Notes under the pieces: generated by a model
What the model was told of the DNA's origin: nothing
Databases searched by the model: none
The model's input: the letters and a program-made list of their open reading frames with translations, nothing else
Position numbers and translations under genes: made by a program
In this document: positions 55,681 through 64,000 of the stretch, one piece after another
How positions within the stretch are numbered: position 1 is the stretch's first letter
How the letters are laid out: each line of letters begins with the position of its first letter
DNA from: Heliocybe sulcata
Lineage: Eukaryota; Basidiomycota; Agaricomycetes; Gloeophyllales; Gloeophyllaceae
DNA: 64,000 bases
NCBI GenBank assembly: GCA_004369045.1
Contig: ML213514.1
Location: 891,538-955,537 of the forward strand
Reading direction: 5' to 3'

Positions 55681-57558
55681 GTGTTAGTGCCTTTCAACGC
55701 CTTACTACAGCAACATAATCTGGTCGACGAGCACCCCGATCTTGTACAGAAACTTAAGAACGGTTTTCCCATGGGTGACTTTCTGTCACAGCCCAACCAT
55801 AGCAACATATTCCCCAATCACCCGACTTGCATTCCCTACGCCGAGGAGATCAACACCTACCTACATGAAGAGGAAGCGGCTGGCCGAATGAGCAGCCCGT
55901 TCACTCGAGAACAAGTGGAGGCGATCATAGGGCCCTTCCAGTGCTCCCCGCTCACGGTCTCGGTGCAGCCACAAGGGCCTGGCGAGCCCGACAAGATCCG
56001 CATCTGCTGCAACCTCTCAAAAAGCACGCGAGGGTGCCCCTCAACGAATGACTTCATCGATACAGACAAGTTCCCCACGAGATTCGGGTCAGCGCATGAG
56101 GTCGCACAAATAGTAAGTCCCTTCGCTTTTCCGAGGACGTTCGAGTCCTTCGCCGCTGGAGGCCATAGCCCATTACTGGATGTTCGAGTCCCTGCCGCTA
56201 GAGGCCATCGTTTGTGGTCGGACGCTCGAGTCCCCCTCGCCGCTAGAGGCCTTCGTTTTGTCGGGCGTTCGAGTCCCACCATGGCATCGCTCTCGTCCTT
56301 GCGTCGCTCTCATCGCCCGGCCTCGCTACCCTGCTGTCACTTAGATCAGACGCTCATAGACTGCCCTTAGATATCGACGGCTCCGCCGGGCACCCAGGCA
56401 ATGACATTGGACATCGCCAAATTCCATCGCACCTGCCCAATCCACCCAGCACACAAACCATGGTTCGTGGTCCAAAGCACGGAGGGTTTCTGGGTGGACC
56501 ACACTTGCCCGTTCGGCTGCTGCTCGTCGGAGAGCAACGCAGGCTCGATCGCGAATGCGGCACTGGATATCTGGAAGGCCGCTGGGGTTTGTCCCTCCGT
56601 GAAGTGGGTCGATGATCTTGTAACATTTCGATTCCTCTTACATGTGGCTGTGGACAGCTCGGCCGCCTATCCATATGATCGCACTTCGGCCCTCGAGCGC
56701 ATTGCGTCGCTCCATATACCTTGGCATCGCGATAAGGGGCAGGACTTCGGCCCGACCTTCACCTACCTCGGTCTTTTCTGGGATATCAAGGGCAAGACAG
56801 TCTGCCTTCCCGAGAAGAAGCATCTGAAGTTTCTCAGGCGGGTCCAGATCTTCCTTCAGAAGTTCTCGAGGGTGCAGTGCCAGCTCGAGGACGTCATGAA
56901 GATGCAGGGTTCTTTATGCCACATTGCCTTCGTATACCGCAATGGCCGCTCGCGCCTCCCCAACCTCATGAACTTCGTGGCGTCGTTTAAAAACAACCGG
57001 CTCGTGAAGCACTTCCCGCTGCGCTCGATGATTTCGGACTTGAAGTGGTGGGCTAATCAGCTAGTCCTAGTTGGAGTCTACCGTTCGCTTCGCAGCACCG
57101 GCCCTTTGATACACCATCACATCTTTGTCGACGCCTCGACGGACTGGGGTATTGGCGTGACTTGGGGCGATCGCTGGGATGCCTGGTGCACAACGCCGGG
57201 TTGGCAGGGACGGTTCCGCGACATTGGCTGGCTCGAAGGCGTGGCCGTCAAGCTCGTCATCTACTTGCTCGAGGAGCAAGGCATCGAGAACGCCACGATC
57301 CTGGTCCACTCTGACAACCAGGGGATCATTGGCGCCTTCGACAAAGGCTGCAGTCGCAACTTCGAGGTGAACCTATCAATTAGGCATGCCGCGGTTGTGC
57401 TAGCGACCCGCAATATTTCCCTGGTGCTCGAATACGTCGAGTCCGAAGAGAACCCCACTGACCGCATCTCGCGCGGAGATCTGGGCGCGGTGGCTTCTCG
57501 CATCCGCTCCCGCTTTAAGCTCCCGAAGGAGCTGGCCTCGTTCTTGACCCATGTTTAG
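55681..57558 (+). CDS. Reverse transcriptase and RNase H of the DIRS/Ngaro-like element
   Basis: No ATG fits the first conserved residues (LVDEHPDLVQKLKNGFPMG), so the N-terminus is approximate and probably comes from an upstream exon. The first part runs to EVAQI (56112). An intron-like 258-nt gap (56113..56370, GTAAGT to CTTAG) then joins in frame to STAPPGTQAMTLDIAKFHR, where the D of TLDI is the first catalytic aspartate. The active site reads VKWVDDL in place of YVDD. RNase H follows, with IFVDASTDWGIG, LVHSDNQGIIG and SEENPTDRIS. It would copy the element RNA in the nucleus or cytoplasm. Frame is otherwise open. Confidence 0.82.
56113..56370 (+). repeat. RT intron filled by a 43-bp tandem repeat
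   Basis: Intron with GTAAGT donor and CTTAG acceptor. Inside, four starts of a 42-43 bp unit occur at 56139, 56182, 56224 and 56267. Each begins GTTCGAGTCC (GCTCGAGTCC in the third), and the first three continue with CCGCT(A/G)GAGGCC. The repeat head resembles the Pol III B-box consensus GTTCGANTCC. Confidence 0.7.
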
Positions 57559-57667
57559 GTCGGGCATTTAGGTATCACTTTGCCATGTTGCATTCGCTCA
57601 CATTATATTCTATAGATTTCACCGCCATAGTGAAGCGGCAGGACGTCCTGTCGCGGCTACCAGCGAG

Positions 57668-58945
57668 GTGCGCAAACCCCCGCCAACCACCAGCAGGCCT
57701 GCTGAACGGCCTGGGGTTCTCGCACCACCGCGCTCGTCTGGTATCCGAAAAGGTCGCAAGCCGCGGGCAGACTGTGACATTGCCCCCAGTCCCTATCGTC
57801 CCCACGTCGCTGCTGTTGATCGGCTGCGAGCGTGGACATCCCCTCACTCCACCTGCCTAGACTCCCGACTTCGCCTGGAGCTGTCGCCGGGAACCGCGAA
57901 TGCAGTACAACACCTCCTATTCACAGCACTAGAGCCTTCGACGCTCACTACCTATGGCCCCGGCCTACTTAGATTTCACCAGTTTTGTGACAGTGAAGGG
58001 ATCCCTGAGTCCTCTCGTATGCCGGCCTCCCGCTACCTTCTGGCCGGTTTCGTTGCTCACCATGCAGGAGCAGTCTCAGGCGGCACCCTCTCCGGCTGGC
58101 TGACTGGCCTCCATGCCTGGCACGATGTCAACGATGCACCCTGGCACGGTGACTCCCGCTTTGTTTCGCTGGTCCGGACCTCAGCATCGAAGCACGCACC
58201 GCTCTCCTCTCGCCGTGCGCAGCGGGCCCCGGTGACGATCGAGCATCTCTTGGCGCTGGAGCTCTTCCTCAGCCCGGACAATCCCAGAGACTGTGCGGTC
58301 CTCGCTGTCGCCCTCGTCGCATTCTGGGGCTGCTGTTGCCTTGGCGAACTAACCGTTCCTTCTCGCTCGGCCTTCGACCGTCGCCGGCACGTTGCTATGG
58401 CCCCTCAGCCCGTATTCAAGGCTCTCCCCTGCGGTGTCGAGTCAGCGCTCTTTACGATACCATTCGGCAAGGTGGAGAAGGAGTCGGGTGCTCACATCTC
58501 GCTCACTGGGAGGAATCTCCTCTGCCCCGTGCGCGCCTTGCGCCACCACCTGGATCTCAACTCGCGCGTGCCAGACAACGCCCCGCTCTTCGCATACGCG
58601 ACCGCTGATGAAGGCTGGATGCCCATGACGAAGTCGGCCTTCCTTGGCCGCTGCAAGGAGGCCTGGGACCCGCTGCGTCTGTCACGCGTGTCTGGGCACA
58701 GCTTCCGTATTGGCGGCGCTACTGAACTTCTCTTAGCGGGAGTCCCGCCCGAAACCGTTGCGGCCCAGGGCCGTTGGAGGTCGCTTGCTTTCCTCCTGTA
58801 CTGGCGGCGCCTCGAGGATCTCCTCCCCCTCACCATCTCGAAATCATATGATAGATCCCGCATCGCTACACTTAAGTCTGACTTCGACGCATACCGTGTT
58901 CGTAATAACCTGCCCTCTGATATTCCCGATAGTCTCGTCGCATAA
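57668..58945 (+). CDS. Tyrosine recombinase of the retroelement, first arginine replaced
   Basis: About 425 codons, opening with a Pro-rich leader; the true start may be further in. The SAM-like N-terminal core-binding domain has PSTLTTYGPGLLRFHQFC. The catalytic domain has the C-terminal boxes HSFRIGGATELLLAG (H-x2-R), then QGRWRS, and the nucleophile tyrosine in LLYWRR. The first box reads GCCCLGELTVPS, where relatives have Arg before LGEL; here the codon is TGC (58337-58339). This loss could abolish DNA cleavage. The enzyme would insert circular element DNA. It ends IPDSLVA. Confidence 0.78.
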   Translation: MRKPPPTTSRPAERPGVLAPPRSSGIRKGRKPRADCDIAPSPYRPHVAAVDRLRAWTSPHSTCLDSRLRLELSPGTANAVQHLLFTALEPSTLTTYGPGLLRFHQFCDSEGIPESSRMPASRYLLAGFVAHHAGAVSGGTLSGWLTGLHAWHDVNDAPWHGDSRFVSLVRTSASKHAPLSSRRAQRAPVTIEHLLALELFLSPDNPRDCAVLAVALVAFWGCCCLGELTVPSRSAFDRRRHVAMAPQPVFKALPCGVESALFTIPFGKVEKESGAHISLTGRNLLCPVRALRHHLDLNSRVPDNAPLFAYATADEGWMPMTKSAFLGRCKEAWDPLRLSRVSGHSFRIGGATELLLAGVPPETVAAQGRWRSLAFLLYWRRLEDLLPLTISKSYDRSRIATLKSDFDAYRVRNNLPSDIPDSLVA

Positions 58946-59094
58946 ATACCATGTTTATTCGTTGTCGCTGCTCTCGCGCTTGTGTACGCTCACTGTCCCG
59001 CTGTCGCTTATGTTATCTGTTATTAGCTGCACATGTCATATGAATTGCACTGCCTTCACGCTGTCTCTCAAGGGTTCCTTCCAGAGCCTCGCCT
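58946..59094 (+). other. 3' flank of the recombinase gene
   Basis: Short AT-containing stretch after the recombinase stop. It includes the start of a hairpin CCAGAG/CTCTGG (59081..59098) that competes with the closing helix of the next feature. Confidence 0.4.
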
Positions 59095-59337
59095 CTGGGT
59101 TGGGGTAGCCATTTCGGCCTTGGCCGAAACCCGGCTGTTGTGAGCCTTCGGCTCTGGTTGGGTGTAGCCCGGGTTTCGTCCGGCAGCAGAAACGACACGT
59201 TTCTGCCCACCCTCGTGCTCAGTGCCTCGGTGCGGCTTCCGATTGGCTGCCACACATCTGTGGCCTTCAGCCACATCGGCATCTCGGCAAGCCCAACGGC
59301 CTTCGGCTGTTGCCGCACCAGGCCCTCCCCAACCCAG
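59095..59337 (+). other. Large multibranched RNA/DNA fold 3' of the recombinase gene
   Basis: An 11-bp perfect closing helix, CTGGGTTGGGG (59095-59105) with CCCCAACCCAG (59327-59337), encloses at least six stems. These are TTTCGGCC/GGCCGAAA (59112-59129), AAACCCGG/CCGGGTTT (59127-59176) around GAGCC/GGCTC (59142-59154), GCAGAAACG/CGTTTCTGC (59186-59206), GGTGCGGC/GCCGCACC (59229-59319, extended by GCCT/AGGC), TGTGGC/GCCACA (59259-59275) and AACGGCC/GGCTGTT (59295-59311). Frequent TTC or ACA loops. The fold spans about 243 nt and is non-coding. It could guide packaging, priming, circularisation or recombination of the element. Confidence 0.7.
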
Positions 59338-60282
59338 CGAAATCGTATCCAACAGTGTCGATTTCATGTCATATCATTCACACCTATTCTACTGGCTGAC
59401 TTCCTCTCCTTGCTCATTGCCCGCTCCCTAGCTTGGCAGGTATTTAACGTTTAGCAGACCATATATCAACATCGCAGACAGGCGGGTATAGACTGGTCCA
59501 AGTACTGTCTCAAAAGCAAACATCGGGCTGGACATGGGAAGCCAAGGTTGCCTCACCATTAACTCTTGTTTGAGGAACATATTGTTCTGAGAATCTGGCT
59601 TCTCTGGTTGTACATGCAGCACAAGTGAGCCTAGTCAGCTGGTCTCTTCTCGGAGATGCATACGCTCTTGCTGACTCCTGGTCCTCGCGTCCTCGTCGCT
59701 CTCGTTTTTTCTGGCCCACCCACCGCACCTCTAGTCTTATTGGCAGTGCTGGACTTGAGACCGCCCTCCATGTGGAGACTCATCCAGCACTCGGTCTTCG
59801 GTTCTGCATCCGGTTGCGCCACACACGGGGGGCAAAGCAGGTGTCGAATTCCGCGGTGGCGCAGGAATTCGACAGGTTGTCGAGTCAAGTGTCGAATTCC
59901 GCTGGCCGCGGCAAGCTCGACCATGTGTCTTGCCGGGTGGTCTATAGATGTGCCGGAAGCAGACTCTAGAGGCCTCTAGAGGCACTTTATATACAGTTGC
60001 CGTTTACGAGATACGCCTTAAGAGATCAGAGAGAATTCACAAAGCAGGTGTCAGATTCCGCTGCGTTGCCGCGGTAAATCCGATCACATGCCTTCCGGCT
60101 GGTCCATGGATTAGGCTCTGGAGTCTGGACGACACTATAGCACGTCGTCGTAACATGCGTCGTTTCATATTGGCGTTAAGCGAAATGCTGGATTTGAAGT
60201 CGCCGTGAAGTCGCCGTCGCAATATAGTGCAACGATTATTAGTTCGAGATTTTGCTATAGGAGAGCTCATACCACTCTGAAG
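59338..60282. other. Spacer with a three-copy GTGTC(GA)ATTCC motif
   Basis: No gene recognised. GTGTCGAATTCC occurs at 59841-59852 and 59889-59900, and as GTGTCAGATTCC at 60048-60059. The first copy is mirrored at 59864-59874. Each lies beside CCGC/GCGG-rich sequence. It holds the promoter of the gene at 60283. Confidence 0.45.
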
Positions 60283-62268
60283 ATGTCCCAGAATCCCGTT
60301 TCGTATCCGTCTCAACCACCTGCTATCCCGGAAGCATTCGCAGCTCACATAGAGCAGGTGTTGCACCAGGAAATAGAGCACGTGCATCAGCAGTACGCGC
60401 AGCTACGCCAGGCTGAGCAGGCTGAGCAGGCACAGCGGATAGCGGTATTCCAAGAAGAACAGGCACGAATCGCAGCAGAGCAGGCGCGAGCTCTCTATCA
60501 GCCGCAGATAGACGAGCTACGGCAGCAGCTGGCTGCAGCACAAATAAGGTATTTGCGGCTGCTTTTATTCAAGCTATGACATGACTAAAATATTCACTGG
60601 TCATACACGAGCAGATCAGATGTCCATGAAGGTACAGATATGGTGGATGTCGTCATGGAAAGCAGCTCAAGTAGCAGACGTCCGGGCCGACTGAAGCGCG
60701 CACGACTCGAGGCCGATAGGCCACAGCCCATAGGAAAGCGTCACAAAGCTGCCCCGCCCGTTGACAGGCACCGACGGCCCTCAGTACTCCTGGAGACGCG
60801 GAGTGTTGCTCGAGCGTCAGTCTCTCCGGAAAAGCATCATGCTGGCAACCGGAGGCGCTCAGTATCTCCCATCAAAAAGCCTTCCGACGTCAATCGAGTG
60901 TTGATGAGCGAACTGCCGGACGATATTGCAGGATTCAAGGCGAGTCTGCGTAGGAATACCTAATGCTTTTGATACTGATCGAAATTAGCGTGCCTTGTAC
61001 GCTCATATTCGGATTCTCTGGCGTCTTGAACGAGGCGCTGTCCCAAAACTTCCACCATCAGATATCCTGTCTGACTTCTCGTTGCGGTTCTCAGACAGTC
61101 AGAACATTGCTGCTACTGCGACAGCTGGTCCTCCTCTCATACACTCCTCTCTTGTCGAAATCTCGCAGTCACTTCATTATGGGGGTGGCGGACAGCAAGC
61201 ACCATGGATGCTGATGGTCGATCAGGCTATGCTCGAGTACTATCAAGTCTGTATCTCACACTTTGGACTACCATGTTGGTGCCCCGACCTTCGGGACACA
61301 GCATACTCTCCATATAACTCTGCTTGTCGCATTATTGCTTTGACGACATTCCAGCAGGGCATCTTGGCGAAGGTGTATGACCAGCTCCTCCCGAATCCCA
61401 GATATGTTACAAATACCATGCTTATCCTCAAGCTGTACGACCATTTCGTGCATTATTACCAGCAAAAGCGCTTTACCAAGGAGAAGAAGTCGCCGGGAAG
61501 TGTAACAATATCTGAGGAGCTAAAGACAGTGTACAAGAATCGTGAACGTGTGAGTAAGATAATATATTTGCCGCAATATCCTCTAATTCACTCTGTCACA
61601 TTCCACAGCTCGCTGCATGTCGCAAGAAGTTTGCGAAAGAAATGAAACTTCCTGCGCAGTATATCAATATGGTCTCAGAAGTCAAGGCAACTTCGGATGA
61701 CGAATGGGACCCGGAGCTTGGTGCCTACGCTATCAAGCGCAGGCCTGAGCGCTCTGCGGCGGCGAACATCTTCTTTCGACGCTTTGATGCCATTCGAGAG
61801 AAGACTCTGACGTACTTGCAGCGCGGTCGGATCAGGGGGCATATGCGGCTCTGGCCTCCTGAGCCGAAAGACACTGCTTTTCCGAGACTCCCGGACACCA
61901 TGCCCCTTGACTACTTCGATCCTATATTCTACAATCAGCTCCTCCCAGGCATGCGATTGAAGATTACCAATGAAGCTCTTGCATTCCCACTCGACCCCAA
62001 TACAATACTTGTACCTGACAACAATTATGAAGCTGAACATATATCTAGCAGCGAGTTGGTTGAGAAATTTGGTGATGAAGTATTCGCCAGGTATAAGATC
62101 CCAGACGAGAGTGCTGTTCCAGTGGATTGGTCATCTGGTGATGAGGATGGTCCTGATGATGATGAAGAGGATGGAGGCGAGTTGTATGATGAGGAGGACG
62201 AGCGTGATGAAGTGGTTTCCGGTCGGCGAGCATTTGCTGCAATGCTTGCTGATACTTCAGGCAGTTAG
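60283..62268 (+). CDS. Uncharacterised four-exon protein
   Basis: 603 residues from exons 60283..60548, 60615..60939, 60989..61549 and 61609..62268, all in frame. The N-terminus is a Gln/Ala/Glu-rich coiled coil (about residues 20-85). Next is a basic, Ser/Arg-rich nuclear-type region with KRHKAAP. Then comes a compact central domain (CPDLRDTAYSPYN, LAKVYDQLLPNPRYV, KLYDHFVHYYQ) and a C-terminal part with WPPEPKDTAFPRLPD, followed by an acidic tail. The intron after GFK appears to use a GC donor (60940). Similar families seem common in polypore genomes near repeats, recalled without a search. Function unknown. Confidence 0.7.
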
Positions 62269-62429
62269 TTGTTATATAGAAGGACCTTGAACAATCTCCA
62301 TAAACCCATTCTAAAATAACATCACTTTTGCTATATGAAATCGTCAGGCTCTCGCTGAATTCACTGCCGCTGCCCCGTCCATAACCAGGTTGAGCAGTTC
62401 CTACAAACATGCGTATCTCATGAGCGCCA

Positions 62430-63243
62430 CACACTCGACTTAAGGGGGGTAAACGCAGCCGCACTTTGCTCCTGTCCCCGATCGTAAGGCCGGAGCGCAG
62501 CTCAGGCAGCTTGAGCAGGTGGCGATTTGACACTTCGATCGTAGCCTCGTCGAACATCTTCGCGGTAGGCATAGATTAGGTGCACGCACCCCTGGCATCG
62601 ACAACTATAGTGCACCTCGGCGATCTGACAATGATACAGTGGCACACATGAGCCTATCCCTTCCGACCACACCAAGCCAACACATCACCCACCTGCCCAA
62701 TCCAATCATCACACACCACATAATCCCCCGCCTCCATGTCCACCTCGTACTCCATCTCCCCAGGCTCTTCCACCCAGGCACCTCCTCCCTGCTCACGACG
62801 TGCTTCAGCCGGAAGCAAATATCGACGCCTGTGACGACGCCACTGCGCACATCTTCGACGCGCTGCTTGCAGAGGTCGCCGGAGACAAAGGTGGGGTCGA
62901 CGAGTCGCAGGCGGCGCTCGGGCAGGGTCTCGCATGCCGCGGCGGGGAAGGACACGCCGACCACGCCACACTGCAATGGGCGCATCAGCGGGTCGGGGTG
63001 GTGCGCAGGCGGGGGGAGGTCCTCGGCGTTGTGCCAGCATCTCTGCTGGGTGCTGTGAGCTGCGAGAAAGAACGTGAAAGAAGTAAACCACGTACAAGAA
63101 CGATGTCGAGCGTGTCCGGCTTGTCGATGAGCTGGACGATGTCCTCCTGGTAGAACTGTGCGATCACAGCACATGGCGCGTTCATATCCCTGGATCTATG
63201 CATACGAAACACAACCCGAGCTGACCTTTGTGGCGGCAGTCAT
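62430..63243 (-). pseudogene. UBE2O-like N-terminal fragment, frameshifted
   Basis: Resembles the N-terminal region of E2/E3 hybrid ubiquitin-conjugating enzymes (UBE2O). Starts MTAATK, then a 36-nt intron, AQFYQEDIVQLIDKPDTLDIVL, an intron, and RCWHNAEDLPPP, GVVGVSFP, LVDPTFVSGDLCKQRVEDVRSGVVTGV. Between about 62770 and 62810 the frame must shift by one to reach EAGDYVVCDDWIGQV. A further intron-like gap leads to MFDEATIEVS and LPELRSGLTIGD, where homology ends. No catalytic UBC domain follows. The 3' end overlaps sequence antisense to the neighbouring gene tail. Such fragments are common around Agaricomycete repeats. Confidence 0.65.
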
Positions 63244-63344
63244 TTCCGCTCTGTCATGATTAGTGTGCTGCCAGGGTTGTGTAATTGTGAGCTCGGAAAT
63301 GGATGAGGAGAAGCTAGGATGTGCGGCCGAGCTGAGCGAGTTGA

Positions 63345-64000
63345 GTGACTGCAACTGGTCATGAAGCCCTGCACGACGAGATGTGCCTTGTGACGTGCGA
63401 TGTGACCGGTCGCATCCTTCTTCGCACAGAATACCCACTTCGACCCAATAGTCAGCGTGTTCAACTGTTTGATAATGGCCTCCTCCACCAACGCAGCTAA
63501 TCTGGATGCTTCCTCACGTCTCCAAGGTTGCGTGGGTTTAAGGCTTCAGCTTCACCGGTCTTGGCAACAAGTGCATTCTCGATTCCCCCTGCCTCGTCAC
63601 CCTCGTCCGGCACCTCCTCGATGGTAAATGACCGCCTCGGTATCTGAAGACCAGCTGGAATGCTCAGATTGTTCGGCTTTACAGACGTGTGCTCTTCTCC
63701 AGACATCAAGTCTCGCGCGTATTGCGAAGATTGACGATCGTGTTGCAGACGTTGGACAGGTGCTGGTGTAGGATGTTTCATACACATCCGACTCGCCGGT
63801 GGAGGGATGGAAACATTGTCGGATGACTCGGGTGGGTTAGAAGGGTCTTGGGTATCCTCGGGTTTGGCCTCGGCGCGTGATTTCTGCAGTGCTGAAGGTG
63901 TTTCATTACTGACGTCGAAGTCTTCCGCATTCTCCCCCTCGAAACTTCCTTCAGCAGATGTGGAATCAGGTGTTCCATTCGACAGTACAGTACGCTCCTG
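63345..64000 (-). pseudogene. Decayed Ty1/copia-like Pol remnant, cut by the window edge
   Basis: Minus strand reads EALNPRNLGDVRKHPD, then a stop where Trp is expected, then IKQLNTLTIGSKWVFCAKKDATGH, IARHKAHLVVQGF. These match the start of copia reverse transcriptase (IGSKWVFKxKKDAxGxIxRYKARLVAQGF). About 15 residues are missing before TIGSKW, and homology stops after VQGF near 63360. Polar linker sequence with EEVPDEGDEAGG precedes it and runs off the right edge. Not functional. Confidence 0.7.

Larger units (their letters stand above)
52320..59460 (+). mobile_element. DIRS/Ngaro-type tyrosine-recombinase retrotransposon
   Basis: Gene order gag (CCHC), RT plus RNase H, tyrosine recombinase, all on the plus strand, with no aspartic protease or DDE integrase. 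This is the hallmark of DIRS-like elements, which insert through a recombinase. No methyltransferase domain is seen, favouring the Ngaro-like branch. The 5' limit before gag and the 3' limit after the structured region are approximate; split direct repeats could not be paired by eye. The recombinase lacks its first arginine, so this copy may be inactive. Confidence 0.8.

Noticed and set aside
56139-56276. tRNA or Pol III gene in the RT intron
   Set aside because: Only B-box-like heads repeat; no A box, acceptor stem or cloverleaf can be drawn.
59013-59367. Minus-strand coding frames across the structured region
   Set aside because: The apparent peptides arise from hairpin sequence open in several frames; no family features.

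Overview
This window is nuclear DNA from a filamentous basidiomycete, most likely an Agaricomycete. The genes are densely packed on both strands and split by many GT-AG introns of about 50-65 nt. The gene families are typical of mushroom-forming fungi: ABCC transporters, 2OG-Fe(II) oxygenases, C2H2 plus Zn2Cys6 regulators, a GH16 glucanase, UBE2O-like fragments and a tyrosine-recombinase retrotransposon. No rRNA, tRNA, CRISPR or prokaryotic operon signal was seen.

Layout. 0.8-3.6 kb: an epoxide hydrolase and a six-repeat beta-propeller (FG-GAP/VCBS-like) protein. 4.4-5.0 kb: a degenerate terminal-inverted-repeat element. 6.0-6.8 kb: a thioredoxin-fold/CGFS monothiol glutaredoxin. 7.0-12.3 kb: the most novel region, five tiny minus-strand genes for secreted six-cysteine peptides. 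Two are too short to stand out as ORFs. All have a 51-63 nt intron just upstream of the ATG, and a truncated inverted sixth copy is present. A 2OG oxygenase whose third intron appears to have lost its donor lies between them. 13.5-14.5 kb: RNase P/MRP subunit POP4. 15-32.7 kb: two ABCC transporters in tail-to-tail orientation, flanking a secreted CREG-like protein and poorly defined genes. 33-41.5 kb: ATG17, urate oxidase (with an 18-nt microexon and a 1.1-kb terminal intron) and a C2H2/Zn2Cys6 regulator. 41.9-49.8 kb: a GH16 glucanase, an NAD(P)-dependent reductase, an intact 2OG oxygenase paralogue and a zinc alcohol dehydrogenase.

50-64 kb is mobile-element territory. A 94-bp inverted repeat brackets 1.4 kb of non-coding DNA. 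Next comes a DIRS/Ngaro-type element (gag with CCHC knuckle, RT-RNase H, tyrosine recombinase) with a spliceosomal-type intron in RT and a striking branched fold of about 245 nt downstream of the recombinase gene. Then follow an uncharacterised four-exon gene, a decayed UBE2O-like N-terminal fragment and a copia-like remnant running off the right edge.

The metabolic genes are individually ordinary. Two 2OG oxygenases, an epoxide hydrolase, an ADH, a reductase and two ABCC exporters within 50 kb could suggest small-molecule chemistry, but no backbone synthase is visible, so no biosynthetic cluster is claimed. Exon structures were read by eye from splice consensus and protein-family continuity; coordinates of multi-exon genes span start to stop codon including introns.
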